A stretch of DNA of 64,000 bases from Ponticaulis profundi (GCF_042659465.1 NZ_JBHSSW010000004.1:62001-126000), one strand, 5' to 3'; positions 7,269 to 16,805 are shown, numbered from the stretch's first letter. The notes: generated by a model from the letters alone, not told the origin. Made by a program: numbers and translations.

Positions 7269-10253
7269 ATGGCTGAGCAGGACGTGAACCAGACACCCGA
7301 AAACGACAATAGCGCCCGCGACTATCGCGAAACGCTGTTTCTGCCGAAAACCGATTTCCCAATGCGCGCGGGCCTTCCGAAGGCCGAGCCGAAATGGATT
7401 GAGAAATGGGATGAAATGGCGCTTTACGAGCGCCTGCGGGCAAAAAGCAAAGACCGCCCGAAATTCGTTTATCATGACGGACCGCCTTACGCGAATGGAG
7501 ACATTCACCTCGGCACCGCCATGAACAAGACGCTGAAAGACATTGTCTGTCGCTCTCACCAGATGCTTGGCTATGATGCGGGTTTCATTCCCGGTTGGGA
7601 CTGCCACGGCCTTCCGATCGAGTGGAAAGTCGAGGAACAGTTCCGCGCCAAGGGCAAAACCAAGGAGCAGGTCTCCGGTTCTGAGTTCCGCGAAGCCTGC
7701 CGTGATTATGCAGCGCACTGGATCGATGTTCAGCGCGAGCAGTTCCGACGCATAGGCGTTCAGGCCGAATGGTTTGAACAGGATGGAGACCCGAACACCG
7801 GTCCTTATCTGACCATGCGCTATGAGAGCGAAGCGAAGATCGTTTCAGAATTCCTGCGCATTGCCATGTCCGGTCTGATGTATCGCGGCATGAAACCGAT
7901 CATGTGGTCTCCGGTCGAGCAGACCGCCCTGGCGGAAGCCGAAGTCGAGTATCACGATCGCAAGGCGACCACGATCTGGGTGAAGTTCCAGGTGGCTGAA
8001 GGCGGTCCGGAAGATGCATCGGTCATCATCTGGACAACGACGCCATGGACCATTCCTGCAAACCAGGCCGTGAGCTTCAGTTCTAAGATTTCTTACGGGC
8101 TTTATGAAGCCACAGCCGTTGCTTCAGAAGAAGAGCTCGGCTTCCAGCCATGGGTCGCGCCGGGTGACAAGATCCTCGTTGCTGACGCGCTGGCAGAAAG
8201 TGTTTTCAAAGCCGCAAAAGCAACCGAGTGGAAAAAGCTGGAAACAGTTGATCCGACAGGTTGGAAGCTGAAGCACCCATTTCATGGTGCGGACTGGGCC
8301 GAAGGGTATTGGGATCAGCCTATCCCGATGCTGAACGGCGACCATGTCACCGATGATGCCGGTACCGGTTTTGTGCACACAGCACCGGCCCATGGTGAGG
8401 ATGACTATCTCGTCTATCTGAACAATGGCCACACCGCGAAAGACATTCGCGACATCGTTGATGAGAATGGCTGCTATCGTGATTTCGTCCCTCGTTTTGC
8501 CGGGCTCGATATCATTCGGACCTCCGGCAAGAAGCGCGGTCAGGATGGCAAGGCGGGCGCAGAAGTCCTGAAAGCCCTGATGGAGCAATCCGGATTGCTG
8601 GCGCGCGGCATGACAAGTCTGCGTGATGCGCACTCCTGGCGTTCAAAGGCGCCGGTTATTCGTCGCGCGACGCCGCAATGGTTCATTGCGATGGACAAGG
8701 CCGATGAGGCCGGCAAGACGCTTCGTCAGAAAGCCCTTGAAGGCATTGAGCAGACACAGTTCGTGCCGGCTGCGGGCAAGAACCGCATCCGTTCCATGGT
8801 CGAGGGACGCCCGGACTGGCTGATCTCTCGCCAGCGCAACTGGGGCGTTCCGCTGACCCTGTTTGTGAATGCCGAAGGCGAGCCGCATACGGTTCTGCAA
8901 ATGGCATCGTCCATCAATGACCGTATTCTGGAAACCATCCGGGAAGGCGGCGTGGACGCGTGGTTCACCACGCCGAAGGAAGACCTGCTCGGCGAGGATG
9001 CCAATCCGGACGAATGGGAAAAAGTCACGGACGTTCTCGATGTCTGGTTCGATTCCGGTACGACGCACGCCTTCTGTCTGCGTGAGCGCGGTGTCATCGA
9101 TGATGAGACCGGTCAGGCTGACGTGTATCTGGAAGGCTCTGACCAGCACCGTGGCTGGTTCCAGTCGAGCCTGCTGGAATGCTGTGCAACGCGTGGCATG
9201 GCACCTTACAAGACTGTCGTGACGCACGGCTTCATCGTTGACGGGGAGGGACGCAAAATGTCCAAATCTCTCGGCAATACGGTGAACCCGCTGGAAGTCG
9301 CGGAAAAGAACGGCATCGAGATCCTGCGCCTGTGGACGGCAACGTCAGACTTCACAGAGGATCTTCGTATTTCGGACGAGATCCTGAAAGCGAATGTCGA
9401 GAGTTATCGCCGCCTCCGTAACACCTTCCGCTACCTGCTGGGCGCGCTTGAAGGCTTCACCGTGCGCGAACATGTCGGCCGAAGCGATATGCCGGGTCTG
9501 GAGCAGTGGGTGCTGCACCGCGTCGCTGAAATCGACAAGATCGTTGAGACGGCCTACCGGAACTTTGACTATAAGAAGATCATGTCCACGCTGATCAATT
9601 TCTGCGGTGTGGATCTGTCGGCGGTTTATTTCGACATCCGGAAAGACAGTCTGTACTGCGACCCGTGGAGCGAAACGCGCCGCCGTTCGGTCCGCACCGT
9701 CATGGACATTCTGCTGCAGCGTCTTTGTGTCTGGCTCGCGCCAATCATGCCGTTCACGACGGAAGAAGCCTTCCAGCAAAGCCGCTTTGCTGACGAGGTC
9801 GACAGTGTGCATCTGATGCAATTCCCGGAAACACCGGCTGACTGGAAAGATGATGCGCTCGCTGAAAAGTGGGCGAAGATCTTCAAGGTCCGCCGCGTTG
9901 TCACCGGTGCGCTGGAGATTGAGCGTCGCGAGAAAACGATTGGCTCATCGCTTGAGGCCGCTCCGATCGTACACATTGAAGACTCTGCGTTACGCGATGC
10001 CTTTGACGGGGAAAGCCCGGAAGACATCTTCATCACATCGGATGCCATTCTGACCGATGCGCCATCACCGGGCGTTGCGTTCCGCCTGGAAGACATTGCT
10101 GGCGTCGCTGTCGTTGTCGGCAAGGCAGAAGGGCGCAAATGCGCACGCAGCTGGAAATACTTCAATCCGGCAGATGCCGATCCGGATTTTCCGGACATCA
10201 CGCCACGCGATGCAGATGCTGTTCGCGAATGGGATGCGACACATAATGGCTAA
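7269..10253 (+). CDS. ileS: Isoleucyl-tRNA synthetase
   Basis: The 994-residue class I synthetase charges tRNA-Ile. It has the HIGH-equivalent PPYANGDIHLG, the editing (CP1) domain with WTTTPWTIPAN and GTGFVHTAPAHGEDD, the tRNA-acceptor segment VWFDSG and the KMSKS loop GRKMSKSLGN. The ATG at 7269 is chosen over the upstream TTG at 7239 because AGGAAG lies 11 bases before it. The C-terminus has only one Cys of the usual zinc knuckle (KCARSW in place of KCxRCW, and no second CxxC), so the zinc site of E. coli IleS is absent; related alphaproteobacteria show the same variant as far as I recall. The stop overlaps the lspA start by 8 bases. Confidence 0.96.
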   Translation: MAEQDVNQTPENDNSARDYRETLFLPKTDFPMRAGLPKAEPKWIEKWDEMALYERLRAKSKDRPKFVYHDGPPYANGDIHLGTAMNKTLKDIVCRSHQMLGYDAGFIPGWDCHGLPIEWKVEEQFRAKGKTKEQVSGSEFREACRDYAAHWIDVQREQFRRIGVQAEWFEQDGDPNTGPYLTMRYESEAKIVSEFLRIAMSGLMYRGMKPIMWSPVEQTALAEAEVEYHDRKATTIWVKFQVAEGGPEDASVIIWTTTPWTIPANQAVSFSSKISYGLYEATAVASEEELGFQPWVAPGDKILVADALAESVFKAAKATEWKKLETVDPTGWKLKHPFHGADWAEGYWDQPIPMLNGDHVTDDAGTGFVHTAPAHGEDDYLVYLNNGHTAKDIRDIVDENGCYRDFVPRFAGLDIIRTSGKKRGQDGKAGAEVLKALMEQSGLLARGMTSLRDAHSWRSKAPVIRRATPQWFIAMDKADEAGKTLRQKALEGIEQTQFVPAAGKNRIRSMVEGRPDWLISRQRNWGVPLTLFVNAEGEPHTVLQMASSINDRILETIREGGVDAWFTTPKEDLLGEDANPDEWEKVTDVLDVWFDSGTTHAFCLRERGVIDDETGQADVYLEGSDQHRGWFQSSLLECCATRGMAPYKTVVTHGFIVDGEGRKMSKSLGNTVNPLEVAEKNGIEILRLWTATSDFTEDLRISDEILKANVESYRRLRNTFRYLLGALEGFTVREHVGRSDMPGLEQWVLHRVAEIDKIVETAYRNFDYKKIMSTLINFCGVDLSAVYFDIRKDSLYCDPWSETRRRSVRTVMDILLQRLCVWLAPIMPFTTEEAFQQSRFADEVDSVHLMQFPETPADWKDDALAEKWAKIFKVRRVVTGALEIERREKTIGSSLEAAPIVHIEDSALRDAFDGESPEDIFITSDAILTDAPSPGVAFRLEDIAGVAVVVGKAEGRKCARSWKYFNPADADPDFPDITPRDADAVREWDATHNG

Positions 10254-10851
10254 ATCGACGATACCGGCTCGCGCCATCTGGGCGCTGACCATCATTCTGG
10301 TCGTGTTTGTGGTGGATCAACTCACCAAGCACCTGATTTTGCGGGCCGATGTCTTCAATGCCTATGAGTGTCTGGCGCGCACGGGGCCATGTGGCCATGT
10401 CGAACTGTCCAGCATCATGGATCTGTCTATGGTCTGGAACCGTGGTTTCAGCTTCGGGATCGCACAGTCTGAAGGCTGGGGGCGCTGGGCGCTGTTTGTC
10501 CTTCAGCTTGCTGTCGGCGGTCTTTTCTTTGCATGGCTGCTTAAGGCGAAGCATCGCATCACGGCGCTTTCACTCGCGCTCGTTGTTGGCGGTGCGCTTG
10601 GCAATCTTGTCGACCGTTTCCGATTCGGCGCGGTTGTGGATTTCTTCAATTTCTCGGGTCCCTGGTTCGGGATCGAGTTTGACCTTCCGCAGGCTTTACG
10701 CTGGGTCGAAGGTATTTTTACCGCCAGTTGGGACCTTGATGGACGCCTCGGACTGGGCTTTCCCTATGTCTTCAATATTGCCGACGCTGCGATTACAGTG
10801 GGGGCAATCTTGCTTCTGGTGGACCAATTCTTACTCCATCGTCATGAATAG
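10246..10851 (+). CDS. lspA: Lipoprotein signal peptidase II
   Basis: The 201-residue inner-membrane aspartyl protease removes signal peptides from prolipoproteins. Four hydrophobic helices are visible. The catalytic aspartates lie in GNLVDRFRFGAVVDFF and FNIADAAITVG, both canonical LspA motifs. The MVWNRGFSFG segment is also conserved. A ~20-residue stretch around GPWFGIEFDLPQALRWVEGIF between the two catalytic motifs is longer than in E. coli. The ATG at 10246 overlaps the ileS stop by 8 bases, so translation is coupled to ileS, the usual ileS-lspA order. Confidence 0.95.
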   Translation: MAKSTIPARAIWALTIILVVFVVDQLTKHLILRADVFNAYECLARTGPCGHVELSSIMDLSMVWNRGFSFGIAQSEGWGRWALFVLQLAVGGLFFAWLLKAKHRITALSLALVVGGALGNLVDRFRFGAVVDFFNFSGPWFGIEFDLPQALRWVEGIFTASWDLDGRLGLGFPYVFNIADAAITVGAILLLVDQFLLHRHE

Positions 10852-10917
10852 GCGGCTGGAAGCTTTGAAAAAAGCGCGCTAAGGCTATGAAGAGCTATGA
10901 GTAAAAAGGCAGGTATC

Positions 10918-11472
10918 ATGAATTCTAGGGCGTTTGCGCTGTGTAGCGTTGCCATCGCTGCAGTAGCGGTCACCGGATGCAACACGCTTGGCAATGCGGC
11001 TGGCATTCGTAAGAAGACACCGGACGAATTCAACGTCGTCACGAAAGCGCCGCTGGTCGTGCCGCCGGAATTCGCATTGCGCCCACCGGCTACCGGTGCA
11101 GAGCTGCCGCGCGAACTGGATCCAAGCTCCCGCGGACGTACCATTCTGTTCGGTCGCGACACAGGTCAGACAGCGTCTGCTGGCGAAATGGCACTCGTTG
11201 CTGCCGCCGGTGCAACCGCAACGGACGCAACCATCCGTACGCGCGTTGATTACGAAGATGCCGAAATCGTCCGCAAGAATGGCGGTTTTGTCAGCCAGAT
11301 CATGAACTTCGTACCGCTCAGCAATTCCGAGACGGACGCTGAAGGCAACCCGCTGGACGCTGACGAGGAAGCAACACGCCTTGAACAGATCAACTCGGTC
11401 AATGCTGCGACAGGTGGCGAGCCGGTTGTGATCGAGCGCGGCAAAGGCGGCTATAAGCTCCCTGGTACTTAA
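10918..11472 (+). CDS. bamF: BamF-like (DUF3035) outer-membrane lipoprotein
   Basis: The 184-residue protein begins with a lipoprotein signal peptide ending in the lipobox VTGC, so the mature N-terminus is an acylated Cys. It is followed by the family hallmark PDEFNVVTKAPLVVPPEF, which defines the DUF3035/BamF subunit of the alphaproteobacterial BAM complex. The ATG at 10918 is preferred because AAGG sits 8 bases upstream; an in-frame ATG at 10897 would add seven residues and cannot be excluded. The protein follows lspA by 66 bases, and lspA would process it. The remainder is polar and rich in acidic residues, probably partly disordered. Confidence 0.8.
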   Translation: MNSRAFALCSVAIAAVAVTGCNTLGNAAGIRKKTPDEFNVVTKAPLVVPPEFALRPPATGAELPRELDPSSRGRTILFGRDTGQTASAGEMALVAAAGATATDATIRTRVDYEDAEIVRKNGGFVSQIMNFVPLSNSETDAEGNPLDADEEATRLEQINSVNAATGGEPVVIERGKGGYKLPGT

Positions 11473-11505
11473 ACACAGTTGATCTGCAAAATTCGGGGAG
11501 TCCCA

Positions 11506-12867
11506 ATGCGATCCATTCGTTTCATGGCCCTCGCAGGGGCCCTCCTGCTGTCCACCGCCATACCGGCGGTTCCTGCCCTCGCATCAGAGGCGAGTGAGGA
11601 ATGGGCGCCGGAAACCTTCATGCTGGACAATGGTATGGAGGTGATTGTGCTTCCGGACCACCGCGCACCTGTCGTCACCCATATGGTCTGGTACAAGGTC
11701 GGTGCGGCAGATGAACTGCCAGGCAAGTCCGGCATTGCGCACTTTTTTGAACACCTGATGTTCAAGGCGACAGACGATATTCCTGCCGGTGAATTCTCCA
11801 AAATCGTGGCCCGGAATGGTGGCCAGGACAATGCGTTCACCAGCTGGGACTACACCGCCTACTTCCAGCGCGTCGCGAAAGACCGTCTGGAAACCATGAT
11901 GCGGATGGAAGCAGACCGCATGACGGACCTGCTTCTGACCGATGATCAGGTGCTGCCAGAGCGCGATGTCGTGAAGGAAGAGCGTCGTCAGCGCATTGAA
12001 AACGATCCGGGCGCGATCCTGTTCGAAATGACGATGGAATCGCTCTACAAGGATCACCCTTACGGCATTCCGGTTATCGGCCATATGGACGAAGTCGCAG
12101 CCCTGACGCGCGAGGACGCCGTTCAGTTCTATGGCGAATGGTACGGGCCTGAAAATGCGATCCTCATCGTTGCAGGTGACATCACCGCCGAGGAACTTCG
12201 CCCATTGGCTGAAGACATCTATGGCGCGATTGCCCCGAAAGGCGATCTGACCAAGCGTGTCTGGCCACAGGTTCAGCCGCTCGAAGAATCGCAGACCCTT
12301 ACGCACACAGACCCGAAGGTTCGTCAGGAAGACTGGGGCCGTTACTGGCAGGGCACCTCCTACAGCCTGCCGGATGCCGGCATTGATCCATACGCGCTGG
12401 ACCTCGCTGCGCAGATCCTTGGCGGCGGCCGCACCAGCCGTCTCTATCAGACACTGGCCGAAGAGCAGAAAGTTGCGGTGGATGCCTATGCCTGGAGCTG
12501 GACGACGTTAAAAGCGGGCGGTCCGTTCGCGCTTGGTGTGTCTCCGGCACGTGGTGTTGATCTGGATGAAGTCGGAAAAGCAGCTCAGGCGGTTCTGGAT
12601 GATTTCATCGAAACCGGGCCAACAGAAGAAGAACTGGCACGGGCCAAGTCCAACCTTGTGGCAAGTTCGATCTTTGAGCGAGACAGTCAGGCCTCCATGG
12701 CCCGTCTCTATGGCGCGTCACGGGCGCGCGGCGAGTCGCTTGAAAGCATTATGAACTGGAATGATGTGATGGAGACCGTCACCGCTGAACAGGTGCGTGA
12801 GGTGCTGGCCAAATATGTGAAGGGCCAGCCATCGATCACAACGAAACTGCTTGAGCCGGAGAGCTAA
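11506..12867 (+). CDS. M16-family zinc metallopeptidase (active subunit)
   Basis: The 453-residue exported protease has a signal peptide ending ALA-SEA. It carries the inverted zinc motif HFFEH (H79, E82, H83) and the downstream acidic ligand region ERDVVKEERRQRIEN of the pitrilysin/processing-peptidase family. Two M16 half-domains are visible, the second with RYWQGTSYSLPD and GGGRTSRLYQTL. The ATG at 11506 is fixed by GGGGAG six bases upstream. It forms a pair with the next gene, one base further on, which lacks the zinc ligands. By analogy with bacterial M16B pairs, the two proteins likely form a heterodimer in the periplasm. Confidence 0.9.
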   Translation: MRSIRFMALAGALLLSTAIPAVPALASEASEEWAPETFMLDNGMEVIVLPDHRAPVVTHMVWYKVGAADELPGKSGIAHFFEHLMFKATDDIPAGEFSKIVARNGGQDNAFTSWDYTAYFQRVAKDRLETMMRMEADRMTDLLLTDDQVLPERDVVKEERRQRIENDPGAILFEMTMESLYKDHPYGIPVIGHMDEVAALTREDAVQFYGEWYGPENAILIVAGDITAEELRPLAEDIYGAIAPKGDLTKRVWPQVQPLEESQTLTHTDPKVRQEDWGRYWQGTSYSLPDAGIDPYALDLAAQILGGGRTSRLYQTLAEEQKVAVDAYAWSWTTLKAGGPFALGVSPARGVDLDEVGKAAQAVLDDFIETGPTEEELARAKSNLVASSIFERDSQASMARLYGASRARGESLESIMNWNDVMETVTAEQVREVLAKYVKGQPSITTKLLEPES

Positions 12868-12868
12868 G

Positions 12869-14341
12869 ATGAAAACAGGGCTTCTAGCAGGCGTTTCCTG
12901 CCTCTTGCTGTTGGGTGCATGTGCAACCACCACCACCGATGCGCCGGTTGCGGAAACAAGCGCAACGTCGCAAACGGCTGCACCGGCAAAGAAAAAGGAA
13001 GAAACCGGACTTTCCAATATTCAGAAAGTTGTCACTGAAGACGGCGTTTCTGCCTGGCTTGTCAGCGAACATTCCATTCCGATTGTGGCGCTGGAAATGG
13101 CGTGGAAGAGCGGTGAAGTGAATGATCCGGCAGGCAAGGAAGGTGCGTCTCAGCTCATGGTCTACATGATGAATGAGGGCGCCGGGGATCTGGACAGCAA
13201 AGCCTATGCAACGCGCATGGAAGAGCTGAACATGACGTTCGGCTGTTCGACCGGCAAAGACTGGACGAGCTGCTCCATGTACACGCTTTCGGAAAACTTC
13301 GAAGACGCCATGGATATGGTGCGTCTTGGTTTGTCGGAAACGCGCTTCGATGAGGCACCGTTTGCACGGGCCGTCGAAGAAACCCAGATCGCTGTGAAAC
13401 GCTCTGAAACCCAGCTGGGGACGATTGCCGCGCGCGCGCTGATGGAAGAGCTCTATCCGGAAGCGCATCCTTATACGCGGTATGAGACAGCAGACAGCGT
13501 CAATGCTGTGACCATTGAAGACGCCATCGCCCGCCGCGACGCCATTATGACCAAGGACAAAATGGTCGTGACGGCTGTCGGCGACATCACGCCGGAACAA
13601 TTGAAAGCCGTCATGGAAGACACATTCTCTGTGCTTCCTGAAACCGGTGAGACAACAGATGTCGCTGACGTCATGTTCAAGCCGGCGCTGGAAAAGCCAA
13701 TTCTGAAGGAACTGGAACAACCCCAAACGCTCGTGGTGTTCTCGGCGCCCGGACTGATGCGCGATGATCCGGACTTTTTCGCAGCTTATGTGACGAACTA
13801 CATTCTTGGCGGCGGCGGTTTCTCCGCGCGTCTGATGGATGAGATCCGCGAAAAGCAGGGGCTGACCTACGGTATTTATACCAGCCTCTCGACCATGGAG
13901 CATCTGGGCAGCTGGGCGGGTTCAGCGCAGACGATGAATGAAAAGGCCGGCGAGCTGATCGCACGGACAAAGGTCGAGCTCTATAAAATGGCAACCGAAG
14001 GTCCAACTCAGAAAGAACTGGACGATGCCAAGGCCTATATCACCGGTGCTTATCCGCTGAGTTTCGACACCAATACGAAGATTGCCTCACAAATGATGGG
14101 CATTCGACAGTTTGATCTCGGCATGGATTACATCGCGACGCGTAATGACAAGATCAACGACGTCACGCTGGAAGATGTAAAGCGCGTGGCTGCGTCTTAT
14201 CTGAAACCGGAAAACTTCACCTTCGTGACCGTTGGACAGCCTGTGGGCATGTCTCAGATTGACGGAATGGTTGAGGCATATCTGGCTGGCGAGGACTATG
14301 AGCCGGTCCCGCTCGATTCAAACGAGAACGAGATTGATTAG
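12869..14341 (+). CDS. M16-family peptidase-like lipoprotein (inactive partner)
   Basis: The 490-residue protein has a lipoprotein signal with lipobox LGAC (LLLLGACATTT), then an Ala/Thr-rich linker and an M16 fold. The position of the HxxEH motif reads GASQLMVYMMNEG, so the zinc ligands are gone, while the C-terminal half keeps the RGG-type segment GGGGFSARLMDEIREKQGLTYG, which binds substrate in partner subunits. It starts one base after the preceding M16 stop, with GGAG seven bases upstream. The likely role is as the membrane-anchored regulatory half of an M16 heterodimer. Confidence 0.88.
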   Translation: MKTGLLAGVSCLLLLGACATTTTDAPVAETSATSQTAAPAKKKEETGLSNIQKVVTEDGVSAWLVSEHSIPIVALEMAWKSGEVNDPAGKEGASQLMVYMMNEGAGDLDSKAYATRMEELNMTFGCSTGKDWTSCSMYTLSENFEDAMDMVRLGLSETRFDEAPFARAVEETQIAVKRSETQLGTIAARALMEELYPEAHPYTRYETADSVNAVTIEDAIARRDAIMTKDKMVVTAVGDITPEQLKAVMEDTFSVLPETGETTDVADVMFKPALEKPILKELEQPQTLVVFSAPGLMRDDPDFFAAYVTNYILGGGGFSARLMDEIREKQGLTYGIYTSLSTMEHLGSWAGSAQTMNEKAGELIARTKVELYKMATEGPTQKELDDAKAYITGAYPLSFDTNTKIASQMMGIRQFDLGMDYIATRNDKINDVTLEDVKRVAASYLKPENFTFVTVGQPVGMSQIDGMVEAYLAGEDYEPVPLDSNENEID

Positions 14342-14425
14342 ACCGCTTGCCAATTTTTGAGTTGTCACTCAAGCTTCGTGGCGCGTTTCATACGGAACGC
14401 GCCACTTTTCTATTGGGGGCATAAA

Positions 14426-14703
14426 ATGGGTAGTTCTTATTCGGGCTCTGGCGCTNNNNNNNNNNNNNNNNNNNNNNNNNNNNNNNNNNNNNNNNNNNNN
14501 NNNNTGGCGTTGGTATCTTTTACCTGGTCATCTTTATTTTCATGATCGTCTGCTGGTGGCGCATCTGGAGCAAGGCTGGTTTCAGCGGTGCCTGGTCGCT
14601 TCTGATGTTCGTTCCGATCGCGAACCTGATCTCATTCATCTATCTGGCTTTCGCAAAATGGCCGGTTTCTGAGAACAAGGTGAAGCCGGAGACATTCGAC
14701 TAG
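14426..14703 (+). CDS. Small membrane protein interrupted by an assembly gap
   Basis: The gene begins ATGGGTAGTTCTTAT (M-G-S-S-Y-S-G-S-G-A) with a GGGGG run upstream, then runs into 49 N. After the gap the frame ending at TAG 14701-14703 encodes two hydrophobic helices around the segment IWSKAGFSGAWSLLMFVPI, a pattern seen in small DUF805- or DUF5684-like membrane proteins. The two sides are out of frame by the stated gap length: an in-frame gene would need a gap length of 3n+2, whereas 49 is 3n+1. The gap size is therefore probably an estimate. Function is unknown. Confidence 0.6.
14456..14504. other. Assembly gap (49 N)
   Basis: A run of undefined bases lies in the N-terminal part of the small membrane-protein gene. 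The flanking Gly/Ser codons suggest a low-complexity repeat that the assembler could not close. Confidence 0.98.
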
Positions 14704-14756
14704 CTTTGCAGTCGCGAACATATCGTCAGCCGCTGTGATGATTTACACTCATACGC

Positions 14757-16724
14757 ATGGCTGACGATTCGTTTCCTCACACACAAGATTCCTCACGTGC
14801 CAACCGGGCAGGTGGCATTCGTCTGTTGCCGCCGGATGCTGTGAACCGCATTGCGGCTGGCGAAGTGGTCGAGCGACCTGCTGCCGCAATCAAGGAACTG
14901 GTCGAGAACGCGCTCGATGCGGGTGCGCGGCACATCGTGATTGAAGCGGAAAACGGCGGACGCTCTTTCTTCCGCGTGACGGATGATGGTTGCGGGATGG
15001 ACCCGGACGAGCTGTCGCTCGCGGTTGAGCGCCATGCGACCTCCAAGCTCTCGTCAGACGCAGACGGCCGCGTAGACCTTCTGAACATTTCCACACTGGG
15101 CTTTCGCGGCGAGGCGCTGCCATCCATCGGCTCTGTCGGCCGGATGAATCTGAAGTCCCGCTCTGAAAGCGGCGATGAGGCTTTTGAACTCCGCGTCGAT
15201 GCCGGGCGAAAATCAGAGCCGAAACCTGCGGCCTGGACCGGATTGCAGCCACACGGTACGGTGATCACGGTCGAAGACCTGTTCTATGCCACGCCCGCAC
15301 GCCTGAAATTCATGAAGAGCGAACGTGCTGAGTCGCTCGCTGTTTCAGATACCTGTCGCCGTCTTGCCATGTCGCGGGCTGATGTCGGGTTCGAGTTGAT
15401 CCAGAATGGACGAAGTGTGTTCCGCCTGAAGGCAGAGCGCGGCGACCCGGAAACGGCCCGTCTGGCACGCCTGGGTGCGATCATGGGGCGTGAGTTTCAT
15501 GAGAACGCTATGGCGATCCAGGCTGAGAAAGAAGGCGTTCGGATCACCGGTTTTGCAGGCTTGCCGACACTCAATCGCGGGAATGCGCAGCATCAGTATC
15601 TCTTCGTGAATGGCCGTCCGGTAAAGGACAAGCTTCTGACGGGCGTGATCCGCGCGGCTTATCAGGATTTCCTGGCGCGCGACCGTCATCCAATGGCGGC
15701 CCTCTTTGTCGATCTCGAACCTGAAGCGGTTGATGTGAACGTCCACCCGGCCAAGACAGAAGTTCGCTTCCGTGATGCCCAACTGGTGCGTGGACTGCTG
15801 ATCGGGTCGCTCCGCCATGCACTGGCAGATGCCGGACACCGCGCTTCCACCACCGTTGCAGGCGCTGCGCTCAACAAGGCGCAGGTCGAGCAGGAGCGCA
15901 AAGGTCCAAGCCTCTGGCAGGCTTCGAGCTTTCATGCCGAGCCATCGGGGCGCCCAATGCCGCCCCGGCACTCTCCGGGCTGGGCAGCCGAGTATCAGGC
16001 AAATGATCTGCCCGAAACGGGCGTGTCGCGCCCGTCCGGCTTTGAAGAACAGTCTGCGCCGCAATCACCCATGCCCGAGCGGACCTCGTCTGAACCCTGG
16101 TCTGTGCGTGTGGAAGCAGATTCCTCACGCCCGGATGTGGAAGCTCTGCCACTGGGGCTGGCCAAGGCGCAGCTGCACGAAACCTATGTGATCGCGCAGA
16201 CGCAGGATGGCATTGTCATTGTCGACCAGCACGCTGCGCATGAGCGGCTCGTCTATGAGCGCATGAAGGGCGAAATGGCTCAGTCTGGCGTTCGTCGCCA
16301 GGCCTTGCTGATCCCGGAAATTGTCGAGCTCACCGAAGATGAATCAGCGCGCGTTCTGGAGCGCTCGGAGGAACTTGCGCAAATGGGTTTGGAGATTGAA
16401 CCTTTTGGCGGCGGTGCTGTCTGCGTGCGGGCGACGCCTGCGCTGTTCGGCAATATGAATGTTCAGGGCCTGCTCAAGGATCTGGCGGATGACTTTGCCG
16501 AATATGATGCAGGGCTCAGCCTGAAGGAGCGGTTTGAGGACGTGATGGGCAATATGGCCTGTCGTGGTTCGGTTCGCGCCGGACGCAGACTGACATCCGA
16601 GGAAATGAATGCGCTGCTTCGCCAGATGGAAGCGACGCCGTATTCGGGCCAGTGTAACCATGGCCGCCCAACTTATGTTGAGCTGAAACTGGCGGATATT
16701 GAGCGCCTGTTCGGCCGCCGTTAA
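14757..16724 (+). CDS. mutL: DNA mismatch repair protein MutL (endonuclease type)
   Basis: The 655-residue protein has the GHKL ATPase N-terminus: IAAGEVVERPAAAIKELVEN with the catalytic E47, DDGCGM (76-81) and GFRGEAL (115-121). A variable, Pro/Ser-rich linker covers about 365-460. The C-terminal domain carries DQHAAHERLVYE (490-501), matching the metal-binding endonuclease motif DQHA-x2-E-x4-E, plus ACRGSVRAG and CNHGRPT. It therefore should nick DNA itself, as in organisms without MutH. It is a single gene with a bidirectional-type hairpin downstream. Confidence 0.96.
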   Translation: MADDSFPHTQDSSRANRAGGIRLLPPDAVNRIAAGEVVERPAAAIKELVENALDAGARHIVIEAENGGRSFFRVTDDGCGMDPDELSLAVERHATSKLSSDADGRVDLLNISTLGFRGEALPSIGSVGRMNLKSRSESGDEAFELRVDAGRKSEPKPAAWTGLQPHGTVITVEDLFYATPARLKFMKSERAESLAVSDTCRRLAMSRADVGFELIQNGRSVFRLKAERGDPETARLARLGAIMGREFHENAMAIQAEKEGVRITGFAGLPTLNRGNAQHQYLFVNGRPVKDKLLTGVIRAAYQDFLARDRHPMAALFVDLEPEAVDVNVHPAKTEVRFRDAQLVRGLLIGSLRHALADAGHRASTTVAGAALNKAQVEQERKGPSLWQASSFHAEPSGRPMPPRHSPGWAAEYQANDLPETGVSRPSGFEEQSAPQSPMPERTSSEPWSVRVEADSSRPDVEALPLGLAKAQLHETYVIAQTQDGIVIVDQHAAHERLVYERMKGEMAQSGVRRQALLIPEIVELTEDESARVLERSEELAQMGLEIEPFGGGAVCVRATPALFGNMNVQGLLKDLADDFAEYDAGLSLKERFEDVMGNMACRGSVRAGRRLTSEEMNALLRQMEATPYSGQCNHGRPTYVELKLADIERLFGRR

Positions 16725-16731
16725 TCACGAG

Positions 16732-16760
16732 AAAAAGGGTGCATGAAGCCTCACGCACCC
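16732..16760 (-). terminator. Rho-independent terminator facing the minus strand
   Basis: The arms GGGTGC (16737-16742) and GCACCC (16755-16760) form a 6-bp stem. Read on the minus strand the stem is followed by five U (complement of A 16732-16736). It lies just downstream of the short minus-strand ORF at 16806-16910 and convergent with mutL. Confidence 0.6.
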
Positions 16761-16805
16761 CGAAGATATTATATGTGTCGAGACGGTGTTGGGCTGAAAA
16801 GACCG

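Noticed and set aside
12884..13903. Long open frame antisense to the second M16 gene
   Set aside because: Its product is rich in His, Arg and Cys with no domain, as expected for a shadow of a strongly biased coding strand.
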